From: Phenylobacterium sp.
Lineage (GTDB): Bacteria > Pseudomonadota > Alphaproteobacteria > Caulobacterales > Caulobacteraceae
Reading direction: 5' to 3'
DNA: 39,307 nucleotides
Assembly (NCBI RefSeq): GCF_030697305.1
Contig: NZ_JAUYQL010000136.1
Location: forward strand, 1 to 39,307
A program made the translations under genes and the position numbers. The notes beneath the pieces are model-generated. The model did not search any database. It was not told where the DNA came from and worked only from the letters and a program-made list of their open reading frames with translations. This document shows positions 7,892 through 16,803 of the stretch, in pieces (the stretch's first letter is position 1; every line of letters starts with the position of its first letter).

Positions 7892-9154
7892 ATGCGACGC
7901 CTGACGCTCGCGCTGCTTTGCGGCGCCTACCTGTGCCTCTCGCTGATCGTGGCGCTGTCCCTGTGGCGGAACGGCGGCGGATGGGGCGCCGGCGTGGCCG
8001 GACTGGTGGCGGGCCTGGGGCTCTGCTTCGCCATCCACGGCATGGTCGAACGCGCCTTGCAGAGCGGCAGCGAACGCCGCGATTTCGCCGCCATGCGTGA
8101 AGCCCAAAACCTGATGATGGCGCAGATCGAGCGCATCGACGCGCGGGTCACCGAGGTCGTCGAGAGCGTCACCGGCGACGCCCAGCGCCGATCCGAAGCG
8201 CTGGAGGATGAAGTCCATATGCTGGAGGACCTGGTCCAGCGGATCGGCGAGCGACTGGAGGAACGGCTGACCTCCGGGCCGATCGCCCAGGGCCGCGGCC
8301 CTAATCACCATCATCAGTCGGGCGCGCTGCTGGAGACCGTTCGCGCGGCGCTGACCGAGAACCGCGTCGACCTCTACCTGCAGCCGGTGGTCAACCTGCC
8401 TCAGCGGCGCACGGTGTTCTACGAGAGCTTCTCGCGGTTGCGCGACGAGACCGGCCGCGTGTTGATGCCGGCCGAGTACCTGGCGGTCGCCGAGCCCGAG
8501 GGCCTCGTGGCCTCGATCGACAACCTGCTGCTGTTCCGCTGCGTGCAGATCGTGCGCCGGCTGGCCAAGCAGGATCGGCGCATTGGCATCTTCTGCAACA
8601 TCTCCACCGCCAGCCTCGCCGACGAGAGCTTCTTCCCGCAGTTTCTCGAGATGCTGTCAGCCAACCGCGACCTGGCCGGCGCGCTGATCTTCGAACTCGG
8701 CCAGGGCGCGTTCGACGCCCGCGGCGCGGTCGAGGCGCGCAACATGGGCAAGCTGGCCGAACTGGGCTTCCGCTTCTCGCTGGACAAGGTGGTCGACCTC
8801 GACCTCGACCTGCAGGATCTGTCGCGCTCGGACGTGAAGTTCATCAAGATCAACGCCCAACTGATGCTGGACGAACTGATCGAGATCGACGGGCGCATGG
8901 TGCTGCGTTCCCTGCCGGACCTGGCGGCGGAGGACTTCGCCTCGCTGACCCGCCGCTACGGCGTGGAGGTGATCGCGGAGAAGGTTGAAGCCGAACGTCA
9001 GGTCGTCGACGTGCTGGAGCTGGATGTCGCCTACGGCCAGGGCCACCTGTTCGGCGAGCCCCGGCCGATCCGCGACGCGGTGCTGGCCGAGACCGACCCG
9101 CCAGCCGCCTTCCTGCGCGACAGTCTGCGCCGCCGGGCTTCCGGCCGCCTCTGA
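7892..9154 (+). CDS. tipF: TipF-like degenerate EAL-domain protein (flagellar positioning)
   Basis: A 420-residue inner-membrane protein: two N-terminal helices (about residues 4-24 and 31-50), a coiled-coil stretch (75-128), then an EAL-type domain (150-400). Layout and domain match Caulobacter TipF, a c-di-GMP receptor that helps place the flagellum at the new pole. The EAL domain lacks the catalytic signature: the EAL triplet is ESF (178-180), the DDFG position reads LDKV, and the KxD position reads KIN. It is therefore probably a c-di-GMP binder, not a phosphodiesterase. The start is an ATG in GGGACCATG. It precedes a HAD hydrolase gene by 60 bp. Identity with TipF is by architecture, not alignment. 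Confidence 0.75.
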   Translation: MRRLTLALLCGAYLCLSLIVALSLWRNGGGWGAGVAGLVAGLGLCFAIHGMVERALQSGSERRDFAAMREAQNLMMAQIERIDARVTEVVESVTGDAQRRSEALEDEVHMLEDLVQRIGERLEERLTSGPIAQGRGPNHHHQSGALLETVRAALTENRVDLYLQPVVNLPQRRTVFYESFSRLRDETGRVLMPAEYLAVAEPEGLVASIDNLLLFRCVQIVRRLAKQDRRIGIFCNISTASLADESFFPQFLEMLSANRDLAGALIFELGQGAFDARGAVEARNMGKLAELGFRFSLDKVVDLDLDLQDLSRSDVKFIKINAQLMLDELIEIDGRMVLRSLPDLAAEDFASLTRRYGVEVIAEKVEAERQVVDVLELDVAYGQGHLFGEPRPIRDAVLAETDPPAAFLRDSLRRRASGRL

Positions 9155-9214
9155 AGCGTTCACGCCCTAGCGTCTGCATTGACGTTCAGCAGGGCTGCGG
9201 CTACCGCCCGGCGC

Positions 9215-10072
9215 ATGACCCAGCCTGTCGCCGGACTGTCCCGGCTCGCCGACCGCTACGACGTCCTCCTGTGCGACATCTGGGGCGTGATCCACGACGG
9301 CCGCGTGAGCTATCCGCTGGCCTGCGCGGCGCTGACGCGATGGAACGCCGAAGTTGGCCCCGTCGTGCTGATCTCCAATTCGCCTAGGCCCGGGGCCGAC
9401 GTGCTGCCGCAACTGGACGGGCTGAAGGTCCCCCGTGACACCTTCGCCGCCCTGGTCACCTCAGGCGACGCAACCCGTGTGCTGCTCGCCGAGCGCGCGC
9501 CCGGCCCCGCCTGGGCGATCGGCCCCGACCGCGACGCGATCCTCTACGAAGGCCTGGGCCTGGAGTTCGCCACGCCCGAGGCCGCCGCCTTCATCGCCTG
9601 CACCGGCCCCTACGACGACGAGGTCGAGACGCCGGAGGATTATCGCGTGCGTCTTGAAGCAGCCGCCGACCGCGGCCTGACGATGATCTGCGCCAATCCC
9701 GACCTCGTCGTGCAGCGCGGGCCGAAGATGATCTACTGCGGCGGCGCGCTGGCCCAGCTCTACGAAGCCCTGGGCGGCGCTGTGCAGATGGCCGGCAAGC
9801 CGCACCCTCCGATCTACGACCTTGCGCTGGCGCAAGCCGCCCTAGGCTTGAGCGGCCCGCTGCAGCGCGAGCGTGTGCTGTGCATCGGCGACGGCGTTCC
9901 CACCGATTTGCGCGGCGCCAACGCCCAGGGCCTGGACGTGATGTTCGTCGCCGCCGGCATCCATGGCGCGGAGACGCTGAGCGGCGAGGGCCTGAATGCG
10001 GCCGGGGTCGATGCGCTGCTGGGCAAGGAGGGCGTCCACGCCGCCTACGCCATGCCGCGGCTGGTCTGGTGA
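9215..10072 (+). CDS. HAD-superfamily IIA hydrolase (TIGR01459-like)
   Basis: A 285-residue HAD phosphatase-like enzyme. Motif I appears as DIWGVIHDG, with an unusual Trp instead of the common L/M/F after the first Asp. That is typical of the TIGR01459 class of alphaproteobacterial HAD-IIA proteins. Motif II is LISNSPRPG, and the conserved Lys is in MAGKPHPPIYDLAL. Motif IV is GDGVPTDLRGANAQG near residue 225. The substrate is unknown; relatives include NagD and pyridoxal phosphate phosphatases. The frame could begin at TTG 9179, but the ATG at 9215 gives the expected N-terminus. It lies between tipF and the MaoC gene, all on the same strand. Confidence 0.82.
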   Translation: MTQPVAGLSRLADRYDVLLCDIWGVIHDGRVSYPLACAALTRWNAEVGPVVLISNSPRPGADVLPQLDGLKVPRDTFAALVTSGDATRVLLAERAPGPAWAIGPDRDAILYEGLGLEFATPEAAAFIACTGPYDDEVETPEDYRVRLEAAADRGLTMICANPDLVVQRGPKMIYCGGALAQLYEALGGAVQMAGKPHPPIYDLALAQAALGLSGPLQRERVLCIGDGVPTDLRGANAQGLDVMFVAAGIHGAETLSGEGLNAAGVDALLGKEGVHAAYAMPRLVW

Positions 10073-10114
10073 GCGGCGTCATTGACGGGCTTCGCAGGCG
10101 CACGCCCGTTCGAT

Positions 10115-10576
10115 ATGGCTAGATCATCTGAGGGGCTGGGCGAGGCGCGCGTGCAGGGACTGTTCTACGAGGATCTGAGTCTCGGCCAGACCGCCGACAT
10201 CACCCGGGTGGTCACCTTGGGCGACATCACCGCCTTCGCCGCGGTGTCGGGCGACGTCAATCCGGTGCACCTGGACGAAGCCTATGCGCGCACCACTGCG
10301 TTCGGCGGACGCATCGCCCATGGCATCCTCTCCGCGGCGTTCATCTCGGCGGTGCTGGGCGTGAAGCTGCCCGGGCCTGGGTCGATCTACCTGTCGCAGA
10401 ACCTGCGTTTTCGCCGACCGGTGAAGATCGGCGACACGGTGACGGCGCGGGTCACGGTCACCGAGCTCAACGACCACCGCGGGCACGCCACGCTCTCCAC
10501 CGTCTGCCTGGTCGACGGCAAGACCGCGCTGGACGGCGAAGCTGTGCTGATGGTCCCGCGTCGTAAGGCGCCATGA
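10115..10576 (+). CDS. MaoC-like (R)-specific enoyl-CoA hydratase
   Basis: A 153-residue hot-dog-fold hydratase. The core reads FYEDLSLGQTADITRVVTLGDITAFAAVSGDVNPVHLDEAYA. It includes the Asp/His pair of the hydratase-2 motif (GDVNPVH followed by FGGRIAHGIL). The likely reaction is hydration of trans-2-enoyl-CoA to (R)-3-hydroxyacyl-CoA, linking fatty-acid oxidation to polyhydroxyalkanoate or lipid synthesis. The ATG at 10115 is preferred over the in-frame TTG at 10082. The last codons overlap the ribF start (ATGA at 10573-10576), indicating translational coupling with an unrelated cofactor gene. Confidence 0.87.
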   Translation: MARSSEGLGEARVQGLFYEDLSLGQTADITRVVTLGDITAFAAVSGDVNPVHLDEAYARTTAFGGRIAHGILSAAFISAVLGVKLPGPGSIYLSQNLRFRRPVKIGDTVTARVTVTELNDHRGHATLSTVCLVDGKTALDGEAVLMVPRRKAP

Positions 10577-11511
10577 ACGGCGTGCGGGTGATCCGACGCT
10601 GGCGCGACCTGCCTGCCGCGGACCGCGGCGCGGCGGTGGCGTTCGGCAACTTCGACGGCGTGCACCGCGGCCACCAGCAGGTGATCAACGACGCCAAGCG
10701 AGCGGCCGAGACGCTCGGCGCGCCGCTGGGCGTGATCAGCTTCGATCCGCATCCGCGCCGCATCTACCAGCCAGATGCTCCCAGCTTCCGGTTGATGAAG
10801 GCCGAGCAGCAGGCCCGCGTGCTGGCCGAGATGGGCGTCGAACGCCTCTACCTGTTGCCGTTCGACGCGCAGATCGGCGACATGACCGACCGGGAGTTCG
10901 CCACCAAGGTGCTGTCCGAGGGACTCGGCGTGCGCCACGTGGCGGTCGGCTTCGACATCACCTTCGGCAAGGGCCGCACCGGCAGCCCCGAGCTGATGGC
11001 CGAATACGGCGCAGAGCTGGGCTTCTCGGTTTCCGCCGCTGAAGCGGTCGGCGACGACGGCGAAAAATACTCGTCCACCGCCGTGCGCGCGGCGCTGCGC
11101 GAGGGTCGCACCGACATCGCCGCCGACATATTGGGGCGCCCGTTCGCCATCCAGGGCGAGGTGCAGCGCGGCCGCCAGTTGGGCCGCAAGTTCGGCTACC
11201 CGACCGCCAACGTGGCGCTGGACGACTATGTGCGCCCGCGTTTCGGCGTCTACGCCACGCGCACGCGCCTGCCCGACGGGCGCTGGCAGGCCGGCGTCGC
11301 CAATCTCGGCGTCAACCCCACTGTCGGCGAAGTTGCGCCGGTGCTGGAGACCTGGCTGTTCGACTTTGACGAGGACCTCTACGGCCAGATCCTCGAGACC
11401 CAGCTGATCGCGTTCCTGCGCCCGGAGGAGAAGTTCGCCGACGTCGAGATCATGAACCGCCACGTGATGGCCGACGCCGCCCGCGCGCGCGAAATCCTAG
11501 GGGTCGGTTAG
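10573..11511 (+). CDS. ribF: Bifunctional riboflavin kinase / FAD synthetase
   Basis: Makes FMN from riboflavin and FAD from FMN. The 312-residue protein has the N-terminal nucleotidyltransferase domain with FGNFDGVHRGHQQV and SFDPHPRRIY. A C-terminal riboflavin-kinase domain follows, with GEVQRGRQLGRKFGYPTANV (about residues 194-213) and ANLGVNPTVG. Length is normal. Its start overlaps the MaoC stop by four bases. ileS follows after 178 bp, repeating the common ribF-ileS-lspA order of proteobacteria. FAD demand by the flavoproteins in this window is satisfied by this housekeeping enzyme. Confidence 0.96.
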   Translation: MNGVRVIRRWRDLPAADRGAAVAFGNFDGVHRGHQQVINDAKRAAETLGAPLGVISFDPHPRRIYQPDAPSFRLMKAEQQARVLAEMGVERLYLLPFDAQIGDMTDREFATKVLSEGLGVRHVAVGFDITFGKGRTGSPELMAEYGAELGFSVSAAEAVGDDGEKYSSTAVRAALREGRTDIAADILGRPFAIQGEVQRGRQLGRKFGYPTANVALDDYVRPRFGVYATRTRLPDGRWQAGVANLGVNPTVGEVAPVLETWLFDFDEDLYGQILETQLIAFLRPEEKFADVEIMNRHVMADAARAREILGVG

Positions 11512-11689
11512 GCCGACGCACCCCCGCGTTTGAATGCGCGGCCGGGCTCTGCTACGACCGCTGCATGACTTCGGCTCGAACGGCTCTGCGAATTACCCGC
11601 CCGGCGTGACGCCGCCGGACGCTTCGATCCAGCGCGCGCCGGGTATATCCCGCCCCAACACCGCCCATTCGAGTCAGCTGGAAAGTCCC

Positions 11690-14611
11690 ATGGCCGACGA
11701 CGCCGAAAAGCCCTCGCGCGACTATCGCGAAACTGTCTTCCTCCCCGACACCCCCTTCCCCATGCGCGCAGGCCTGCCGCAGAAGGAGCCGGAGATCCTC
11801 GCCCGATGGGGTGAGACCGCGCTTTATCAGGCGCTGCGCAAGGCCCGTCAGGCGGCCGGCGCGCCGCTGTATGTGCTGCACGACGGCCCGCCCTACGCCA
11901 ACGGGGCGATCCACATCGGCCATGCACTGAACAAGATCCTCAAGGATTTCATCGTCCGCTCGCGCTTCGCCTTGGGTGCCGACGTGGACTACGTGCCCGG
12001 CTGGGACTGCCACGGCCTGCCGATCGAATGGAAGATCGAGGAGCAGTACAGGGCCAAGGGCCAGCGCAAGGACGACGTGCCGGTCGCGGAATTCCGCGCC
12101 GAGTGCCGCGCCTACGCCGCCCACTGGATCGACCAGCAGGGCGCGGAGTTCCGCCGCCTGGGCGTGCTGGGCGACTGGTCCCATCGCTATGCGACCATGG
12201 ACTATGCGAGCGAGGCGGCGATCGTCGCGGAGTTCCACAAGTTCATCACCACCGGCCAGCTCTATCGCGGATCGAAGCCGGTGATGTGGAGCCCGGTGGA
12301 ACGCACCGCGCTGGCCGACGCCGAGGTCGAGTACCACGACCATGTCTCGCCGACGATCTGGGTCAAGTTCCCGGTGCTGCAGGGATCGGACGCGGCCGTC
12401 GGCGCCAGCGTGGTGATCTGGACCACGACGCCGTGGACCATCCCCGCCAACCGCGCCATCGCCTACAACGAGGCCGTCGACTACGCGGTGTTCCAGGTCG
12501 AAGCCATGGAGACCGATCTTGCGTTCGAACCCTGGGCCAAGCCCGGCGACCGCCTGATCGTCGCCGAGAGCCTGGCCGAGGGCGTGTTCAAGGCCGCCAA
12601 GATCGCCCGCTGGCGCAAGGTCGAGGCCGTCGATTGCCAAGGCATGGTCTGCGAGCACCCGTTGGCGGCGCTCGACACCCACTACGCCTTCCAGGTGCCG
12701 CTGCTGGCCGGCGACCATGTGACCGAGGAGACCGGCACCGGCTTCGTCCACACCGCGCCCGGCCATGGGGCCGACGACTACATGGTCTGGCTCGCCCACG
12801 GCCATCGCGAAATCCCGGAGACCGTCGACGCGGACGGCGCCTACTTCCCGCACGTGCCGCTGTTTGCGGGCCTGAAGGTGCTGGAGACCGAGGGCAAGAA
12901 GGTCGGCAAGTTCGGCCCCGCCAACGACGCGGTGATGACCAAGCTGATCGAGGCCGGCGGCCTGCTTGCGCGCGGCCGGCTGGAACACTCCTACCCGCAC
13001 TCATGGCGTTCCAAGGCGCCGGTGATCTTCCGCAACACGCCGCAGTGGTTCATCCGCCTGGACGAGCCGCTGGCCGACGGGCGCACGCTGCGCGAGACCG
13101 CACTGGAAGCCGTGGAGGCCACCGCCTTCCACCCCACCGGCGGCCAGAACCGCATCCGCACCATGGTCGAGAGCCGCCCGGACTGGCTGATCAGCCGCCA
13201 GCGCGCCTGGGGCTCGCCGCTGGCGATGTTCGTCGACAAGGAGACCGGCCACCCGCTGCACGACGCGAGCGTGAACGCCCGCATCGTCGAGATCATCGCA
13301 GCCGAAGGTGCCGACGCCTGGTTCGTGCGGCCCTCCGCCGACTTCCTCGGCGCGCACGATCCGGCCCGCTACGAGAAGGTCGAGGACATCCTCGACGTCT
13401 GGTTCGACTCCGGCTCCACGCATTCCTTCGTGCTGGAGGGCCGCGCCGAGTCCAAGTGGCCGGCCGACCTGTACCTGGAAGGCTCGGACCAGCATCGCGG
13501 CTGGTTCCAGTCCTCGCTGCTGGAAAGCTCGGCGACCCGCGGCCGCGCGCCCTATGACGCAGTTCTAACCCACGGCTTCACCCTCGACGAGAAGGGGGAG
13601 AAGATGTCCAAGTCCAGCGGCAACACCACCGACCCGCAGTCGGTGATCAAGGACTCTGGCGCCGAGATCCTGCGCCTGTGGGCCAGCATGATCGACTATT
13701 CGGAGGACTCGCGGATCGGCAAGGCGATCCTGCAAACCACCACCGACGCCTACCGCAAGCTGCGCAACACCGTGCGCTACCTGCTGGGCGCGCTGGACGG
13801 CTTCTCCGACGCCGAGCGGGTTGAGCTCGGCGACATGCCGCCGCTGGAACGCTTCGTGCTGCACCGCCTGCACGCGCTCGACGGCCAGGTGCGCGCAGCC
13901 TACGAGACCTACCTGTTCCAGGACGCCATCCGGCCGATCACCGAGTTCTGCCAGAACGAGCTGTCGGCGCTGTTTTTCGACATCCGCCGCGACGCCCTCT
14001 ACTGCGACCAGCCCAGCTCGCTGCGCAGGCGCGCCGCCCGCACGGTGATGGACCTGGTGTTCGAACGCCTGACCATCTGGCTGGCCCCGCTGATCCCCTT
14101 CACCATGGAGGAGGCGTGGACGACGCGCTTCCCCGACGCGGACTCCAATTGCCTGCGGGTGTTTCCCGAGACGCCGTCCGCCTGGCGCGACGAGGCCGAA
14201 GCCGCCCGCTGGGACGCCGCCCTCGCCGTACGCCGCGTGGTCACCGGCGCCCTTGAGGTCGCCCGGCGCGAGAAGCTGATCGGCTCCAGTCTGGACGCCG
14301 CGGTCGACGTCTTCGTCACCGATGCGGCCTTCGCCTGGCCGTTCGGCGAGGCCCTGCCGCTGGAGGACGTGATGATCACCAGCGCCGCCAGCCTGACCGT
14401 CGGGCAGGATGGACCGTCGGAAGCCTTCCGCCTCGCCGACGCGCCCGGCGTCGCGGTGGCCGTGCGACGCGCCGAAGGCGCCAAGTGCGCTCGGTCGTGG
14501 AAGATCTCGACCGAGGTCGGAGCCGACCCGCGCTATCCGGAGCTGACGCCTCGCGACGCCGCTGCGGTGGCGGAATGGGACGCGCGCCACGCCGGCGGGG
14601 CTGTAGCTTGA
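11690..14611 (+). CDS. ileS: Isoleucyl-tRNA synthetase
   Basis: Class Ia aminoacyl-tRNA synthetase charging tRNA-Ile, 973 residues. The HIGH motif is in YANGAIHIGHALNKIL and the KMSKS motif in EKMSKSSGN; both catalytic signatures are intact. The CP1 editing domain is present between them, with TTTPWTIPANRAI. The C-terminal zinc module of many bacterial enzymes is degenerate: the usual CxRCW is CARSW and the second Cys pair is missing. The open frame starts at 11534, but the ATG at 11690 with GGAAAG upstream gives the normal MADDAEKPSRDYRETV N-terminus. A candidate -10 (GGTATATC, 11642-11649) lies 40 bp before it. The stop overlaps the lspA start (TTGA). Confidence 0.97.
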   Translation: MADDAEKPSRDYRETVFLPDTPFPMRAGLPQKEPEILARWGETALYQALRKARQAAGAPLYVLHDGPPYANGAIHIGHALNKILKDFIVRSRFALGADVDYVPGWDCHGLPIEWKIEEQYRAKGQRKDDVPVAEFRAECRAYAAHWIDQQGAEFRRLGVLGDWSHRYATMDYASEAAIVAEFHKFITTGQLYRGSKPVMWSPVERTALADAEVEYHDHVSPTIWVKFPVLQGSDAAVGASVVIWTTTPWTIPANRAIAYNEAVDYAVFQVEAMETDLAFEPWAKPGDRLIVAESLAEGVFKAAKIARWRKVEAVDCQGMVCEHPLAALDTHYAFQVPLLAGDHVTEETGTGFVHTAPGHGADDYMVWLAHGHREIPETVDADGAYFPHVPLFAGLKVLETEGKKVGKFGPANDAVMTKLIEAGGLLARGRLEHSYPHSWRSKAPVIFRNTPQWFIRLDEPLADGRTLRETALEAVEATAFHPTGGQNRIRTMVESRPDWLISRQRAWGSPLAMFVDKETGHPLHDASVNARIVEIIAAEGADAWFVRPSADFLGAHDPARYEKVEDILDVWFDSGSTHSFVLEGRAESKWPADLYLEGSDQHRGWFQSSLLESSATRGRAPYDAVLTHGFTLDEKGEKMSKSSGNTTDPQSVIKDSGAEILRLWASMIDYSEDSRIGKAILQTTTDAYRKLRNTVRYLLGALDGFSDAERVELGDMPPLERFVLHRLHALDGQVRAAYETYLFQDAIRPITEFCQNELSALFFDIRRDALYCDQPSSLRRRAARTVMDLVFERLTIWLAPLIPFTMEEAWTTRFPDADSNCLRVFPETPSAWRDEAEAARWDAALAVRRVVTGALEVARREKLIGSSLDAAVDVFVTDAAFAWPFGEALPLEDVMITSAASLTVGQDGPSEAFRLADAPGVAVAVRRAEGAKCARSWKISTEVGADPRYPELTPRDAAAVAEWDARHAGGAVA

Positions 14612-15111
14612 GCGAACCTGGCTTGAATGCGCCGGTGAGCCGTTACGGCTGGCAGGCCTATATTCTGGCGACCGCCGTCCTGGCGCTGGACCAGGCGGTG
14701 AAGCACTGGGTCTTGAACGGCTTGAACCTCGGCGCGCTGGGCGCGGTGCAGGTCGCGGGACCCCTGCATCTGACGCTGGTCTGGAACCGGGGCGTCAGCT
14801 TCGGCCTGTTCCACGCCGATCGCGAGCTGATGCGCTGGGCGCTTGCGGCGTTCTCGCTGATCGTCGCGGTCGTGCTGGTGGTGTGGGCCAGACGGTCCGA
14901 ACGCTCGATCGTCGGCGCGGGCCTTGGGCTGATCATCGGCGGGGCGATCGGCAACGCCGTCGACCGCGTCCGCTTTGGCGCGGTGGTCGATTTCATCGAT
15001 GTGAGCCGCCTGTATTTCCCCTGGGTGTTCAATGTCGCCGACGCGGCGATCACTGTCGGCGTGGCTCTGCTGCTGCTCGACAGCGTGCGCAAAGAGCGCA
15101 CCGCGCCCTAA
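14608..15111 (+). CDS. lspA: Lipoprotein signal peptidase (signal peptidase II)
   Basis: Cleaves prolipoprotein signal peptides after lipidation, within the inner membrane. The 167-residue protein has four hydrophobic segments and the signature blocks NRGVSFGL, GAIGNAVDRVRFGAVVDFIDV and FNVADAAITVG. The latter two carry the two catalytic aspartates. The start is uncertain: TTG at 14608 overlaps the ileS stop in TTGA and gives a short polar leader, while GTG at 14635 is an alternative. It lies in the common ileS-lspA arrangement. Several lipoproteins encoded in this window are its predicted substrates, including the next gene. Confidence 0.94.
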   Translation: MSEPGLNAPVSRYGWQAYILATAVLALDQAVKHWVLNGLNLGALGAVQVAGPLHLTLVWNRGVSFGLFHADRELMRWALAAFSLIVAVVLVVWARRSERSIVGAGLGLIIGGAIGNAVDRVRFGAVVDFIDVSRLYFPWVFNVADAAITVGVALLLLDSVRKERTAP

Positions 15112-15168
15112 GGCGTGGCGTGCGGCGGGCGATTGCGCTATTTGCTCGTGATTAACGGCCAGGGGGCC

Positions 15169-15741
15169 ATGCGGAGCTTCAAGTACATGAGCGTCAACCG
15201 ACTGTGCGTCGCGCTCGCCCTGGTCGCGGCGACCGGGCTCGCGGGCTGCGGAACCACCAAGCGTGCGCTGGGCATGACCAAGGTCACGCCCGACGAGTTC
15301 CGGGTGGTGACCAAGGCCCCCCTCGTCGTGCCGCCCGACTATTCGCTGCGCCCGCCGGCCCCCGGCGAGCCGCGCCCGCAGGAACTGCGCCCCGAAAGCG
15401 CCGCGCGCACCGCCCTGTTGGGCGCGCGCGAAGCCGAGTCCCGCTCCGACGGCGAGAAGATGCTGGTCGCCAAGGCTGGCGCCGAAAAGGCCGACCCGTT
15501 GATCCGCTACGTGGTCGACGACGAGTTCGGCGACCTGGCGCACAAGGACAAGAGCTTCGCCGACAAGGTGATGTTCTGGCGTTCGGACAAGAGCGCGCCG
15601 ACGCCGGCCGGCGTCGGCGACGACGCGGCTTCTCCCGTGGACGCCGCGGCCGAGGAAGAGCGCATCAAGAAGATCACCGGCGGCAAGCCCGTGGTCATCC
15701 AGCGCGAACAGGGCCCCCGCCTGAAGCTGCCGGGCCTCTAG
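15169..15741 (+). CDS. DUF3035 lipoprotein, BamF-like
   Basis: A 190-residue outer-membrane-type lipoprotein with signal peptide and lipobox LAGC (Cys27). Soon after comes KVTPDEFRVVTKAPLVVPPDY with SLRPPAPGEPRP, the conserved motif of DUF3035. The family was proposed as BamF, an alphaproteobacterial lipoprotein subunit of the BAM outer-membrane assembly complex carrying a motif shared with BamC. The remainder is charged and probably partly disordered. ATG 15169 has AGGGGG just upstream; ATG 15187 is also possible. It follows lspA by 57 bp. BamF identity is from family memory and needs alignment; DUF3035 membership is firmer. Confidence 0.78.
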   Translation: MRSFKYMSVNRLCVALALVAATGLAGCGTTKRALGMTKVTPDEFRVVTKAPLVVPPDYSLRPPAPGEPRPQELRPESAARTALLGAREAESRSDGEKMLVAKAGAEKADPLIRYVVDDEFGDLAHKDKSFADKVMFWRSDKSAPTPAGVGDDAASPVDAAAEEERIKKITGGKPVVIQREQGPRLKLPGL

Positions 15742-15754
15742 GCGCCGACACGGC

Positions 15755-16738
15755 CTACAGCTCGCCCGGCGTCCTGATCTCGAAACCCTGGCTGCGCAGG
15801 CGGTCGAGCACGCCGCCCTGGCTGAGCAGCGGGCGCAGTTGCACCACCGCGATCGCGTGCCCGGGTGTGCGCAGCGCGCGCGCGATGGCGGCGGCCTGAT
15901 CAGCCTTGGTGCGCGCGTCGAAGGCCGCGGCTCCGGGCGCGCCGGCCAGGCACTGCTCGTAGCTGCGCTCGGCGTCCAGCGCGCCGCGCACGTCGCCGAC
16001 GGCCCAGGCGCGGGCCGCCTCGCGCACGCCAGCCGGCCCGGATTCGGCCTCCGCCAGCGCCTGGTCGAAACACACCCGGCCCGCAGCCGCCGGCGTACGC
16101 GCCACTGCGCTCAGCAGCGGGCCCAGGTCGTAGGTCTTCTGCTCGACCGGAACCTTGGCCTGTTGGGCCAGCAGTCGGATCAGCTTGGTCGGGTCGGTGT
16201 CGGTGAGCCTGGCCTGTTCGCGGTAGTCGCCGATCAGCCGCAGGCCGGCGGCGAGCGCATTGCGGGTGCCATAGCGATCGGCCGGCTGACCCAACCTCCC
16301 CCGCACCGCGACGAAACGCGCACGGGTCGACGCATCCAGCGTGTCCTCGAATGGGGTGCGGGACTTCAGCCGCGCATAGCTGACCAACGCCAGCGGCGCA
16401 CCGATCAGCTTCACCCGCAACGGACGGAATGGCAGGATCACCGTGTTTGCGCCCTGGAGCCGGCGATCGAACACGCCGCGGTCCCACTGCATCTGCCGGG
16501 GCGCCAGCGACGGCACGCCCAGCACATAGACCGTGGTGTCGGCGTCCGAGACGCGCCACCACGCAGGCCCCGGCAGCCGGCCGGTCACCACCAACTCCTC
16601 AACCAGCACCGCGTCCGGGTCGGACGCTACGCCTTGCGCCGGGGTGAGCGGAACCTGCGCGGCCGCGCCCAGGCCAAGGCTCAACGCCAGGGCTGCGGCG
16701 ATCAGCGACAGAGGGTGCGGCGCAGGCTTGCGCGTCAT
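15755..16738 (-). CDS. Degenerate TraB/GumN-family protein
   Basis: A 327-residue exported protein with an N-terminal signal peptide (about residues 1-27, ending AAAQ). Then comes the opening typical of GumN/TraB: GPAWWRVSDADTTVYVLGVPSL. The C-terminal part RTPGHAIAVVQLRPLL aligns with the second family block. In catalytic members both blocks carry a GxxH motif; here the histidines are absent (LGVPSL and VVQLRPLL). A periplasmic non-catalytic or altered role is inferred. It faces the DUF3035 gene convergently, 13 bp apart, and diverges from mutL by 65 bp. Confidence 0.72.
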   Translation of the reverse strand: MTRKPAPHPLSLIAAALALSLGLGAAAQVPLTPAQGVASDPDAVLVEELVVTGRLPGPAWWRVSDADTTVYVLGVPSLAPRQMQWDRGVFDRRLQGANTVILPFRPLRVKLIGAPLALVSYARLKSRTPFEDTLDASTRARFVAVRGRLGQPADRYGTRNALAAGLRLIGDYREQARLTDTDPTKLIRLLAQQAKVPVEQKTYDLGPLLSAVARTPAAAGRVCFDQALAEAESGPAGVREAARAWAVGDVRGALDAERSYEQCLAGAPGAAAFDARTKADQAAAIARALRTPGHAIAVVQLRPLLSQGGVLDRLRSQGFEIRTPGEL

Positions 16739-16803
16739 ATGTCCAACCCTGCCCCCACGGCCATGGAATCGGCTAATGATGGGGCTCTCCTCCAGGCCAG
16801 ACC

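Noticed and set aside
11552..13000. 482-codon leftward open frame in ileS
   Set aside because: Antisense to an intact IleRS with normal motifs; composition is that of a shadow frame.
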